From: Azospirillum sp. B510
GTDB taxonomy: Bacteria > Pseudomonadota > Alphaproteobacteria > Azospirillales > Azospirillaceae
DNA: 64,000 nt
Assembly (NCBI RefSeq): GCF_000010725.1
Contig: NC_013854.1
Span: 587,001 to 651,000 of the forward strand
Reading direction: 5' to 3'
Position 1 is the stretch's first letter. Each line of letters begins with the position of its first letter. Below the pieces are notes generated by a model that had not been told where the DNA came from, did not search any database, and was given only the letters and a program-made list of their open reading frames with translations. Shown piece by piece: positions 36,680-45,415 of this stretch. A program made the position numbers and the translations under genes.

Positions 36680-39055
36680 ATGTCCATGGACCGTTCTGCC
36701 CCGAACCAGTCTTCGCGCGCCCGGCGGGCCGCTCCGGGCCATCACGATCCCGCCACCAACCCCGGCCGCGGCTCCGTGGGCGCCACGGCCGTCGAGAGCC
36801 GCGATGGGCTGGTTCTCGCCTTTCTTGCCCGCAAGAGGCTTCTGGTGCTGGTCGGCGATGCCGGGTCGGGGCGGCCCGCGCTGTTCCGCCAGCTGGTCGA
36901 TCATGTCGCGGCGGACGGCGCCATGGCGTTGCCGGTCATGGCGTCGGTCGGCGCGGAGCTGGAGGATCTGATCGGTGCCGCCGGCAGCGGGGCCTTGCCC
37001 GATCTGGCCGTCGGTGAGAATGGAGGCGAGGATGGGGTCGAGGTCGATTTCGACGGGCTGATCACGGCGCTGGAGGAGCGGCTGGAGCTTGCCGGTTCCG
37101 GGCTGCTGGCGGTGGACAATGCCGCCGTGCTGGCGCCACCGGTGCTGGCCGATCTGGTCGAACTGACGCGGGCGGAGACGCCGAGCGGCCGCTTCCTGCA
37201 GGTGTTGCTCTGCGGCACGCCCGAACTGGAAGGGACATTGGCGCGGGCCGGGCTGGCGGATGCGCTGCGTGACACGGGCGTGATCTACCGGCTCGCACCG
37301 GGTGGTGGCGGTGCCGATGATGCGCGCGAGGCTCCCCGTCCGGCGCCGGTCATGGCCGTCCCGCTCCAGACCCCGCCAGCGAATGACCGGCCCGCAGGGC
37401 GATGGCAGGATCAGGAGGAGGAGCGTTGGAGCGAGCGTGAGGCCGCGACAGTCACCGCTCCGGACATGGCCCATCCTGACGGCGGCCGTGGACATGGCGA
37501 CCACGGGACCGTGGGTCATGGGACTTTCGACCAGGATTTCGACCGGGGGCCGGAGCCGGGCATGCGGGCGCCGCGTCGGGCCGCGCTCCTTGCCGGAGCG
37601 GCGCTGACCACGCTGGTCCTGCTGGGGGCCGCCGGAGCGGCGATCCTGACCGCGATGCCGGGAGGCACGACCGACCGCGCCCTGTCGATGATCGAGGATG
37701 GATGGAGCCATACCCGCGATGCGGTCGAGCGGACCCTGCGGGATGTGACCGGCGGCAAGGCCCCTGTCGCCGGGCGGCAGGCCGCCGATACCCCGCCCGC
37801 CTCCGCCGCTCCGGTCGGCCAGCCCGTCGCGCCGCAGGCCACCGCTGTGAACACGCGGACGGTCGCGACCGCGGCGACGTCGCCGGCAGTGCCGGCTATA
37901 TCCCCGGCCACTGCCCCGGTAGCGGCCGCTCCGGTCGAGACCGCGCCGCAGCCACAGCCACAGCCATTGGCCGCCGCCAAGCCCGCCGCCTCGCCGGGCA
38001 ACACCGAAGCGGCGCCGGGCGTGGCGTCGCTGCCACCGCTGGAGGATCCGTCGGCAAGCGCCGCGCTTCCCGCCGCGCCGCGTGCCGCGGTCCCCGACGC
38101 CGACACCCTCCAGCGCGTGCGCGCGATGGCCGATCAGGCCCGCCGCCAGATCGCCGGCAAGCGCCTGACCACCCCCCCCGGCGACAACGCCTACGAGACG
38201 GTGCAGCGCATCCGGCAGATCGCCCCGTCGGCACCGGAGGCGGCGGAGTTGCTGACCGCCATGACGGATATCTATCGCCGCTGGGCGATGCAGGCGGAGC
38301 GCGACGGCGACTGGTCGGAGACGAAACGCTTCTACGAGCGGGCGCAGATGATCATGCCCGACAGTGCCGATCTGGCCGAACGGATCCGCGCGGCGAGCGA
38401 ACAGCGGGTCTATGAGGGCCCCTCCGGCGGAGCTTCCACGGGGACCGGCGCCGGTGCCCCCGCGGCGCCGGTGAAGGCCACTCCCGGTCTGGGCGACCGC
38501 GACTCGGTGCTGGCCCTGCTGCGCAACCCGGCGGACCTGTCGCGCGCGCTCCAGGCCGGCGCCAGCGCCGACACAAGGGTGGACAGCGGCAAGACCCTGC
38601 TGATGCTCGCCGCCGAGCAGGGGTTGCCGGATGCGGTGCGCGTGCTGCTGGACCGTCATGCCCGCACCGACCTGCGCACCTCCGACGGCGCAACGGCGGT
38701 GATGTATGCCGCCTGGGAGGGCCATGACGCCGTCGTTCGCGCGCTTGCCGATGGCGGCGCCGACCTCGACACCACCAACAGCGACGGCAAGACCGCGCTG
38801 ATGGCCGCCGCGGCCCGTGGACATGAGGATGTGGCCCGCACGCTGATCCAGCGCGGGGTGATGGTGGACCGCGCCACCGCCTTCGGCTGGTCGGCGCTGA
38901 TGTATGCCGCCAACAACGGTCACGAGGCGGTGGCGAAGCTGCTGCTCGACAGCGGCGCCAACCCCTATCGCATGGACGCCAACGGGAATTCCGCCCTGAC
39001 GCTGGGCGCGCTGCAAGGGCATGTCCAGGTGGTCGAGGCGCTGAAGCCGCGCTGA
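36680..39055 (+). CDS. Membrane protein with degenerate ATPase-like head and C-terminal ankyrin repeats
   Basis: 791 residues. The N-terminal part (about 40-215) resembles the ExeA/GspA-type AAA ATPases (LVLVGDAGSGRPALFRQLVD, LLAVDNAAVL, LQVLLCGTPELEG). The P-loop lacks the usual GK(S/T), reading GSGRPA, and the Walker B acid is replaced by DN, so ATP hydrolysis is doubtful. A Pro/Ala-rich linker leads to one transmembrane helix near 300-325 (AALLAGAALTTLVLLGAAGA). Then comes a long Ala/Pro-rich stretch, a TPR-like pair (residues about 475-575), and four to five ankyrin repeats to the end (GKTLLMLAAEQGLPDAVRVL; NSDGKTALMAAAARGHEDVA). Probably inner-membrane anchored with a periplasmic ankyrin domain. 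Confidence 0.75.
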   Translation: MSMDRSAPNQSSRARRAAPGHHDPATNPGRGSVGATAVESRDGLVLAFLARKRLLVLVGDAGSGRPALFRQLVDHVAADGAMALPVMASVGAELEDLIGAAGSGALPDLAVGENGGEDGVEVDFDGLITALEERLELAGSGLLAVDNAAVLAPPVLADLVELTRAETPSGRFLQVLLCGTPELEGTLARAGLADALRDTGVIYRLAPGGGGADDAREAPRPAPVMAVPLQTPPANDRPAGRWQDQEEERWSEREAATVTAPDMAHPDGGRGHGDHGTVGHGTFDQDFDRGPEPGMRAPRRAALLAGAALTTLVLLGAAGAAILTAMPGGTTDRALSMIEDGWSHTRDAVERTLRDVTGGKAPVAGRQAADTPPASAAPVGQPVAPQATAVNTRTVATAATSPAVPAISPATAPVAAAPVETAPQPQPQPLAAAKPAASPGNTEAAPGVASLPPLEDPSASAALPAAPRAAVPDADTLQRVRAMADQARRQIAGKRLTTPPGDNAYETVQRIRQIAPSAPEAAELLTAMTDIYRRWAMQAERDGDWSETKRFYERAQMIMPDSADLAERIRAASEQRVYEGPSGGASTGTGAGAPAAPVKATPGLGDRDSVLALLRNPADLSRALQAGASADTRVDSGKTLLMLAAEQGLPDAVRVLLDRHARTDLRTSDGATAVMYAAWEGHDAVVRALADGGADLDTTNSDGKTALMAAAARGHEDVARTLIQRGVMVDRATAFGWSALMYAANNGHEAVAKLLLDSGANPYRMDANGNSALTLGALQGHVQVVEALKPR

Positions 39056-39086
39056 CGGGTGTCCGCCCTCCAGACGGCCGGCGGTC

Positions 39087-40772
39087 TCACTGGTCCAGGC
39101 GGACGGAGCCGCGCCACAGCCCGGCGCTCTGTCCGCCGGTGCCATAATGGAAGACGCCCGGCCCGTCGGGCTGGCCGTTGCTGAAGCGTCCGGCGAAGCG
39201 GCTGCCGTCGGTGAAGGTCATCACGCCATAGCCGGACATCAGGTCGCCCGACCACTCCCCCTCATAGGTCTGGCCGCTGACGAACCGGTAGACCCCCGCC
39301 CCCTCCCGGATCGGCCGGCCGAGCCCCGAGTTCGACGAGGGCTGGGCCCAGGTCCCCTCATAACGGTCGCCGCCGGAGAAGCCGTAGCTCCAATAGCGGC
39401 TGTCGGGGCGGCCGCGCGCCCGTTCCGCGGCGGTGCGGGCGTCGCCGGCCGCCCGCGCCGCCCGCTGTTCCGCCTCCACCGCCGGGCTCCCCGGCATGGT
39501 GGTGCCGGATGGCCCGGTCTCCGATGGCCCGGTACCGGAGGGCATGTCGGGAAAGCCGCGCGGCTGTTCGGTCCCGATCGGATCGGAGCTGCCGAAGGAA
39601 GGGCTGGTCTCCACCGGGCCGCGGGCGCGGGCGGCGAGCGGCGTCGGGTCGGTCCAGCGGGCGGTCAGCGCACCCGCGGTGAGATAGCCGGTCCGCTTCG
39701 ACGCATCGCGTACATGCAGCCAGCTGCCATTCGGCACGGCCTCCAGCACCGTCACGGTGCTGCCGGCGGCCAGCTGCGCGACACCTTGCGCCCCCACGGC
39801 CGGCCGGTCGAACAGGACGCCCGGTCTCGCCATTTCATAATCGCCGGGCGGCAGGCTGGCGCCGGTTACTGCCGGCGGCTCCTTCGTCGCGGTCGTGGCC
39901 GGCGTCTTGGTGACGGCAGGGGCGCCGGCGGGGGCGGCGGCCGGCACCAGCACGAGGGAAGCGCCCAGCCGGTCCTGTAGCCAGGGCAGTTGCCGGCCAT
40001 CGCTGCGTTCGGCGACCGCGCGCGCCACCTCGGCCAGCGAGTCACGGAAGGCGACGCCGGGCTTGACCATCTCACGCGCCAGCGCGGCGGTGAAAGGGTC
40101 GGGGGTCTTCCCCGATTTGGTCGGCACCGGCGGCGCGCCGGGGCGATGGGCGTAGACGACGAACAGGCCCTCTGCCTCCATCGGCGTGCCCAGCGCGCCG
40201 CCGCCGACCCGTTGGGCCAGGGTTTCGGCGACGCTTGGGTCGATCACCACCACGATCTTGCGGCCGCTGTCCCGCAGGTCGCTCAACAGAGTGTCGAGAT
40301 CCAGGGCGCTGCGCGGCAGATCCTCGGCCCCGGCGGGGGCGGCGTCGGTGGGAAGCAGAAACTCCCGCTCCCCCAGCCCGACGGCGAGGCCGGTGTAGTA
40401 GACGAAACCGAGTTCCGCTCCGGACAGCGTCTCGCGGAAGCGCTCCAGCGCCGATTCCATGGCGACACGCCCGACATTGTCGGCCCGCGCCACCGCGAAG
40501 CCGGCGCCGCGCAGGGCCGACGCCATGGTCGCGGCGTTGGCGGCGGTCTGGTCCGGCCGGCTGTCGAGGCTGGCGTAGCGTCCATTGTCGATGATGAGCG
40601 CCACACGTTTGCCGCCCTCCGCCAGCGCACCGGCGGAGGGGATGGCGGACAGCGAAGCGGTCAGCAGCGCCGCCGTCAGGACGGTCGCCCCAAGCCGTCG
40701 CCGGCGTTGGGCGGCATGGCTGCCGGAGCAATGGACTGGCTGGCTGGCGGTCGGGGTCGCGGTCGTCGTCAC
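39087..40772 (-). CDS. Caspase-like fold (inactive) / SH3 / MORN-repeat exported protein
   Basis: 561 residues from a GTG at 40772 with AAGGAAG upstream. A basic N-terminus and hydrophobic stretch (about 28-50) indicate export or anchoring. Residues 55-260 follow the peptidase C14 pattern: KRVALIIDNGRYASL, GFVYYTGLAVGL, KIVVVIDPSVAE, LFVVYAHRPG. The expected catalytic His (Y-x-GHG) is Leu129 and the expected Cys (D-A-C) is Ser180 (DPS), so proteolysis is unlikely. An SH3-type segment (about 330-375) is followed by a low-complexity linker and MORN repeats near the end (GDRYEGTW, GQTYEGEWSGDLMSGYGVMT, GSRFAGRF). It converges with the ankyrin gene, whose stop is 31 bases away. Function unknown; scaffold or polysaccharide-assembly roles are possible. 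Confidence 0.75.
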   Translation of the reverse strand: MTTTATPTASQPVHCSGSHAAQRRRRLGATVLTAALLTASLSAIPSAGALAEGGKRVALIIDNGRYASLDSRPDQTAANAATMASALRGAGFAVARADNVGRVAMESALERFRETLSGAELGFVYYTGLAVGLGEREFLLPTDAAPAGAEDLPRSALDLDTLLSDLRDSGRKIVVVIDPSVAETLAQRVGGGALGTPMEAEGLFVVYAHRPGAPPVPTKSGKTPDPFTAALAREMVKPGVAFRDSLAEVARAVAERSDGRQLPWLQDRLGASLVLVPAAAPAGAPAVTKTPATTATKEPPAVTGASLPPGDYEMARPGVLFDRPAVGAQGVAQLAAGSTVTVLEAVPNGSWLHVRDASKRTGYLTAGALTARWTDPTPLAARARGPVETSPSFGSSDPIGTEQPRGFPDMPSGTGPSETGPSGTTMPGSPAVEAEQRAARAAGDARTAAERARGRPDSRYWSYGFSGGDRYEGTWAQPSSNSGLGRPIREGAGVYRFVSGQTYEGEWSGDLMSGYGVMTFTDGSRFAGRFSNGQPDGPGVFHYGTGGQSAGLWRGSVRLDQ

Positions 40773-41036
40773 GGCGTTGCTTCCTTCGTCTTCGCGGCGG
40801 CCTCCAGCCAGGGCGTGGTCCCGTGCGGCGCCGGTTGGCGGGGGCGTGCCGTCGCCGGGAGCATAGCCTGTTCCGCCAGCCGGGAAGCCCGCTCATTCGG
40901 AGCGTGGGCCGAGGCGGCGTTACCCCGCGCGGACGACGGGCCGCCGGATCACAACGCCGGGATGTCGCGATGTATCGCTTTCCCTCCGCGGCGAAGCCGC
41001 TTATATGACGGTCCTTCGCAGACAACGAGGTTCGCC

Positions 41037-41300
41037 ATGCCGCCCGCCAAGCCGTCCGTCGTCCGGATGTCCGACACCGAAATCGCCCGCGTGCAGATGT
41101 ATCTGCGCAAGACGCTGGGCAACCCCAAGATCGTGATCGAGCCGCCGGCCAAGGCCGGCCAGTCGGCCGAAGTGACGGTGGATGGCGAGTTCTTCGGCAC
41201 GCTGAACCGTGACGAGGACGAGGGCGAGGTGTCCTACGCCCTGAACGTCGTCATCCTGGAAGAGGATCTGCCGGAGCCGCCGGCCATTCCGCGTCGCTGA
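41037..41300 (+). CDS. DUF3126 family protein
   Basis: An 87-residue protein characteristic of alphaproteobacteria: SDTEIARVQMYLRKTLGNPK, then VTVDGEFFGTLNRDEDEGEV and SYALNVVILEEDL. Small, acidic and soluble, without a known role. GAGG lies eight bases before the ATG. The 264 bases between this gene and the divergent caspase-like gene show no other feature. Long open frames extending upstream in the same phase are artefacts. Confidence 0.85.
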   Translation: MPPAKPSVVRMSDTEIARVQMYLRKTLGNPKIVIEPPAKAGQSAEVTVDGEFFGTLNRDEDEGEVSYALNVVILEEDLPEPPAIPRR

Positions 41301-41315
41301 TCACCGCTTTTCGAT

Positions 41316-41945
41316 CTAGCGGCCATGGGCGCGAAGCTCCGCCGCCAGGGAGGCCAGCAGGGTCTGGCCTCCCGACAGGCTCAGGCCGCGCACCAGCACG
41401 ATCGCCCTTCGTCCGCCGCGCCGATGCATGACCAGCCGCACGTTGCGGCTGCCGGCGGCTTTCAACTCCGCCTTCACCGCGTCGTTGGGCGCCACGCTGC
41501 CGGTGACCAGCTTCATCTCCGCCTTGTGGCCGTAATCGCGCGTCGGATCGATCCAGGCGACGAACAGCGGCTTGCCGCCGACCATCGGATAGAGCGCCAG
41601 GTCCCGGATCGTCTCATGGGGATGGATGCGGGCGCCGTCCACCGTCAGTCCGCGTTCGGTCACGCCCAGCCGTACGGCGCGGCGGCGGACCGTGTCGGTC
41701 AGCATCACCACCCACAGCAGCAGCACCGGCACCGCGCAGAAGACGGCGAGCCATTGCAGCATGCTGGACAGTTGGTCGGGCGCCAGCCCGGCTCCGGCGA
41801 TGAAACCGGTCGCCAGCAGTCCGGCGACCAGCAGATAGCGGGTGCGGATCGTCGGGATCATCACCGGCCTCGCCACGAACACGGCGCCGGCGACGCCGTC
41901 CTCACGGGTGATCTCGAGGCTGGGGGGTGGCTTGGTTGCGGACAT
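41316..41945 (-). CDS. Hypothetical membrane protein
   Basis: 209 residues. Two transmembrane helices lie near the start (TRYLLVAGLLATGFIAGAGL and LQWLAVFCAVPVLLLWVVML). The soluble C-terminal half begins RRRAVRLGVTERGLTVDGAR and has a PH-like look: DLALYPMVGGKPLFVAWIDP and ELKAAGSRNVRLVMHRRGGR. It may be a bacterial PH-domain membrane protein, but I cannot name the family. The start at 41945 (MSATKPPPSLE) is chosen over an extension to 42131 that overlaps the next gene's leader. Confidence 0.7.
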   Translation of the reverse strand: MSATKPPPSLEITREDGVAGAVFVARPVMIPTIRTRYLLVAGLLATGFIAGAGLAPDQLSSMLQWLAVFCAVPVLLLWVVMLTDTVRRRAVRLGVTERGLTVDGARIHPHETIRDLALYPMVGGKPLFVAWIDPTRDYGHKAEMKLVTGSVAPNDAVKAELKAAGSRNVRLVMHRRGGRRAIVLVRGLSLSGGQTLLASLAAELRAHGR

Positions 41946-42118
41946 GTCGCGGGGGAGTTGCAGGAAGCGGGCGTGATCCTGTTCCGGCAGGGTGCCGGCC
42001 GTCCAGTTCTTTCGCCTGTCCGCAACCCTGGTGCCGGAACCGGGGCGGTGATAGTTTGCGGTCGGGATGATTTCCGACCTAACCGACAAGACCGACCCGT
42101 TGCGAGGGACCGCCGCCC

Positions 42119-42994
42119 GTGACCTCCCCAAATCCGCAAGATGTCCGGGGGGCGAGCGCGTCCCGGCAAATGCCGAGCCCGGCTGACGTCATGGCCGTGG
42201 CCGACATTGTGGCCGACGTTGTGGTTAGGGCGCGCAAGCTGTCGCTGGTCTATGCCACCGCGGACAAGCCGGTCACCGCGCTGAGCGAGGTCGACCTGAC
42301 CATCGCGCGCGGCGATTTCGTGTCGCTGATCGGTCCCAGCGGCTGCGGCAAGACCACCCTGCTGCGCGTGATCGCCGATCTGGAGCGCCCGACCTCCGGC
42401 AGCATCGCCATCGAGGGGATGACGCCGGAACAGGCGCGGCTGAAGCGGCTCTACGGCTACGTCTTCCAGGCTCCGGCGCTCTATCCCTGGCGGACGGTGG
42501 AACGCAACGTCATGCTGCCGCTGGAGATCATGGGGGTGGCGCGTGCCGAGCGCCAGGCCCGCGCCCGCGAACAGCTGGAGCGGGTCGGCCTGTCGGGCTT
42601 CGAGCGCAAGTTTCCCTGGCAGCTGTCGGGCGGCATGCAGCAGCGGGTTTCCATCGCCCGTGCCCTGGCGCTCCAGCCCGACCTGCTGCTGATGGACGAA
42701 CCCTTCGGCGCGCTCGACGAGATCACCCGCGACCATCTGAACCTGCATCTGACCCAGCTGTGGCGGGCGACCGGCAAGACCTGCGTCTTCGTCACCCATT
42801 CGATCGCCGAGGCGGTGTTCCTTTCCACCCGCATCGTGGTGATGAGCCCGCGCCCCGGCCGCATCCTCGACGTCATCGACTGCGCCAGCCTGCCGCGCGA
42901 GCGCACGCTCGACATCCGCGAATCGCCGGAATTCGCCGCCATCGCCCACCGCGTCCGTGAAGGGCTGAAGCAAGGGCACAGCTACGATGATTAG
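42119..42994 (+). CDS. ABC transporter ATP-binding protein (SsuB/TauB/NrtD-like)
   Basis: 291 residues from GTG 42119 (GAGGGA upstream). Motifs: Walker A GPSGCGKTTLLR, Q-loop VFQAPALYPW, signature LSGGMQQRVSIARAL, Walker B LLLMDEPFGALD, switch His VTHSIAEA. The CysA/SsuB group powers import of nitrate, sulfonates, taurine, riboflavin or pyrimidine precursors. It overlaps the next gene by eight bases. The next two genes are permeases; no binding protein follows, which is unusual for an importer. Confidence 0.9.
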   Translation: MTSPNPQDVRGASASRQMPSPADVMAVADIVADVVVRARKLSLVYATADKPVTALSEVDLTIARGDFVSLIGPSGCGKTTLLRVIADLERPTSGSIAIEGMTPEQARLKRLYGYVFQAPALYPWRTVERNVMLPLEIMGVARAERQARAREQLERVGLSGFERKFPWQLSGGMQQRVSIARALALQPDLLLMDEPFGALDEITRDHLNLHLTQLWRATGKTCVFVTHSIAEAVFLSTRIVVMSPRPGRILDVIDCASLPRERTLDIRESPEFAAIAHRVREGLKQGHSYDD

Positions 42995-43850
42995 GCGGGC
43001 GCTTCCGGTGACGGTGATGACGCTGCTGCTGCTGGCGGCGTGGTATGGCGGGGCGGCGTGGCTGAACTGGCCGCAGGCGGCGGAGACGCTGGCCCGCGCC
43101 GACAAGCCCGCCGGCTTCGCGGATGTGCTGGCCCAGGCCTATGCGATGAAGCGGCCGATCCTGCCCACCCCCGATCAGGTTCTGATGGAGCTGTGGAGTT
43201 CGCTGACCGGCTACGCCCCGACCAGCCCGCGCAACCTGCTGTTCCATGCCTGGGTGACGGCGGAGGCGGCGTTGACCGGGCTGGCGATGGGGTTGGTGCT
43301 GGGCATCCTGCTGGCCGCCGGCATCGTCCACACCCGCACGCTGGAGGCCAGCCTGCTGCCCTGGGTCATCGCCTCGCAGACCGTGCCGATCCTGGCCATC
43401 GCGCCGATGATCGTCGTCATTCTCGGCAACGTCGGGCTGACCGGGCTGCTGCCGAAGGCGGTGATCTGCATGTATCTGTGCTTCTTCCCGATCACCGTCG
43501 GCATGGTGAAGGGGCTGCGCTCGGCCGATCCGCTGTGGCTCGACCTGATGCGCACCTATTCGGCCAGCGGGCTGCGCGCCTTCTGGTCGCTGCGGCTGCC
43601 GGCCTCCATGCCCTTCCTGTTCGCCAGCCTCAAGGTGTCGGTCGCCATCAGCGTGGTCGGCGCCATCGTCGGCGAATTGCCGACCGGCGGGCAGGCCGGG
43701 CTGGGGGCGCGGCTGCTGTCGGGGTCCTATTACGGCCAGACCGTGCAGATCTGGGCGGCGCTGATCATGGCATCGCTGTTGTCGGTGGCTCTGATCGCCG
43801 TGGTGCGCGGGTTGGAGCTGGTCCTGCTGGGCCGGGCGGGGGCGCGATGA
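42987..43850 (+). CDS. ABC transporter permease (SsuC/ThiX-like), first of two
   Basis: A 287-residue inner-membrane permease with about six helices. The binding-protein-dependent transport signature is seen around VICMYLCFFPITVGMVKGLR and DLMRTYSASGLRAFWSLRLP, the EAA-type cytoplasmic loop. The stop overlaps the ATG of the second permease (ATGA), so the two are coupled and probably form a heterodimer. An additional periplasmic loop between helices 1 and 2 contains PQAAETLARADKPAGF. Confidence 0.88.
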   Translation: MIRRALPVTVMTLLLLAAWYGGAAWLNWPQAAETLARADKPAGFADVLAQAYAMKRPILPTPDQVLMELWSSLTGYAPTSPRNLLFHAWVTAEAALTGLAMGLVLGILLAAGIVHTRTLEASLLPWVIASQTVPILAIAPMIVVILGNVGLTGLLPKAVICMYLCFFPITVGMVKGLRSADPLWLDLMRTYSASGLRAFWSLRLPASMPFLFASLKVSVAISVVGAIVGELPTGGQAGLGARLLSGSYYGQTVQIWAALIMASLLSVALIAVVRGLELVLLGRAGAR

Positions 43851-45007
43851 GCGGTTTGGCGAACGATCCGACGAGGAATCCCTACCGCACCAGCCTGCGC
43901 ACGGCCGTCGATTGGGGGCTGGTCGCCATCGCCCTGCCGGCGCTGGCCGCATTGGCCCTGCCGTTGGGCGTCCAGGCTGGCGCCTCCGTCAGCTGGTTCG
44001 GCGGAACCATGGCGCCGCTGTTCCTGATCGGGGCGGTGCTGGCCGTCGTCGCCGGCGCGTCGGCGCCGAAGCGGGTCTGGGGCGCCTGGGTGGAGCTGGC
44101 CGGCGTGGCGCTGGCCTGGCTGCTGCCGCCGCATCTGCTGAATGAGGGGCTGGATCTGTCGGCCGATTGGGGGCTCTGGCTGTTCCTGCTGGCGGCGACG
44201 CTGCTTTTATGGCGGGTGATGGGGGTGCTGGCCGGCGTGCCGGGCTGGACACGCTCCGTCATCGTGCCCGGCCTGTTCGGGCTGGGCCTGCTGGTGGGGT
44301 GGGAGGTGCTGGTCCGCGGTTTTCAGGTGCCGGCGATCCTGCTGCCGCCGCCCAGCCGCATCGCCTTGGCGCTGGCCGCCAACGCCCCGGTGCTGTGGGA
44401 CGATTTCCGCCAGACCGTGCTGACCTCCGTCCTGCGCGGCTCTGTGATGGGCTGCGGCGCGGGCTTCCTGGTGGCAATCCTTGCCGACCGTGTGCCCTTT
44501 CTTGCCCGTGGATTGCTGCCGCTCGGCAATCTCGCCAGCGCCATTCCCGTGGTGGGCATCGCGCCGATCATGGTGATGTGGTTCGGCTTCGACTGGCAGT
44601 CCAAGGCCGCCGTCATCGTGGTGATGACCTTCTTTCCCATGTTGATCAACACGCTGGCGGGTCTCGGCAATTCGGAGCGCATCCAGCTCGACCTGATGCG
44701 CTCCTACGGCGCCGGCTATGGCACGACGCTGGTCAAGCTGAGGCTGCCCAACGCGTTGCCCTTCCTGTTCAACGGGTTGAAGATCAATTCCACCCTGGCG
44801 CTGATCGGAGCCATCGTCGCCGAGTTCTTCGGCACGCCGGTGGTCGGCATGGGATTCCGCATCTCCACCGAGGTGGCGCGGATGAATCTCGACATCGTCT
44901 GGGCCACCATCGCCGTGGCGGCGCTGACCGGCTCCGGCCTTTATGGTGCGCTGGCTCTACTGGAGCGGGTGACGACGGCCTGGCATCCGTCGATGCGGCG
45001 GCGCTGA
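43847..45007 (+). CDS. ABC transporter permease (SsuC/ThiX-like), second, with extra N-terminal helices
   Basis: A 386-residue permease, longer than the usual 250-290. The first 140 residues add about four helices (WGLVAIALPALAALALPLGV, LFLIGAVLAVVAGASAP and others) before the family core (LPPPSRIALALAANAPVLWD, IPVVGIAPIMVMWFGFDWQS, ERIQLDLMRSYGAGYGTTLV). ATG 43847 overlaps the previous stop. Long same-frame extension upstream is a shadow of the first permease. Together with the ATPase it makes a complete membrane engine without a binding protein. Confidence 0.88.
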   Translation: MSGLANDPTRNPYRTSLRTAVDWGLVAIALPALAALALPLGVQAGASVSWFGGTMAPLFLIGAVLAVVAGASAPKRVWGAWVELAGVALAWLLPPHLLNEGLDLSADWGLWLFLLAATLLLWRVMGVLAGVPGWTRSVIVPGLFGLGLLVGWEVLVRGFQVPAILLPPPSRIALALAANAPVLWDDFRQTVLTSVLRGSVMGCGAGFLVAILADRVPFLARGLLPLGNLASAIPVVGIAPIMVMWFGFDWQSKAAVIVVMTFFPMLINTLAGLGNSERIQLDLMRSYGAGYGTTLVKLRLPNALPFLFNGLKINSTLALIGAIVAEFFGTPVVGMGFRISTEVARMNLDIVWATIAVAALTGSGLYGALALLERVTTAWHPSMRRR

Positions 45008-45030
45008 GTGGTGGCGCCGACTGGCGGCGC

Positions 45031-45045
45031 TGGCACGCCCGTTGC
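45031..45045 (+). promoter_or_regulatory. Sigma-54 (RpoN) -24/-12 promoter
   Basis: TGGCACG-CCCG-TTGC (45031-45045), followed by TTTT, fits the RpoN consensus TGGCACG-N4-TTGC at every fixed base. The -24 GG is 45032-45033, the -12 GC 45044-45045. A start near 45057 is about 26 bases before the ATG at 45083. A quick look upstream found no TGT-N10-ACA (NifA) site, so the activator is unknown. Confidence 0.85.
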
Positions 45046-45082
45046 TTTTACCCCGCCGTTCCAGCCGGCAGGGGAGGTGGGC

Positions 45083-45415
45083 ATGGCCGACATCGTCATT
45101 TTGAAGCATGTTCGTCTGGCGCGGGCGCTCCAGGTCCTCGAGACGGCCGCGGCCTCCCTCGATGGCGAGCTTGCGGCCCTCTCCGCCGCCGGACGGGCCG
45201 GTCTGCTTGGCGATCATGCCGAGGAGGCCACGCTGCTGCGCACCTATGTCCGCACGCTGCGCATCCTGTTGCAGGCGATGACTCCTGACGAGGTCGAGGA
45301 GGCTGGCCTCGCCGAGCGTCATGCCCTGGCGGAGGCCGCGGTCGCCCGTTGCGCCGCCGTCTTGCGGGCGCTGGAACCGCCGGCCGGTGGCGGCGCCGTG
45401 ATCGGCATCGCTTGA
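45083..45415 (+). CDS. Hypothetical helical protein under sigma-54 control
   Basis: 110 residues, entirely helical-looking and leucine/alanine rich (MADIVILKHVRLARALQVLE; EEATLLRTYVRTLRILLQAM). The ATG at 45083 has AGGGGAGG upstream, and the sigma-54 promoter ends 38 bases before it, which rules out the longer in-frame start at 45008. There are no membrane segments. I do not recognise the family. RpoN control links it to nitrogen, motility or carbon-stress regulation, but its own role is open. Confidence 0.7.
   Translation: MADIVILKHVRLARALQVLETAAASLDGELAALSAAGRAGLLGDHAEEATLLRTYVRTLRILLQAMTPDEVEEAGLAERHALAEAAVARCAAVLRALEPPAGGGAVIGIA

Noticed and set aside
35561-39145. A single minus-strand gene of nearly 1,200 codons including the ROK kinase
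   Set aside because: Only the last 295 codons look like a protein. The upstream part is antisense to the ankyrin-repeat gene.
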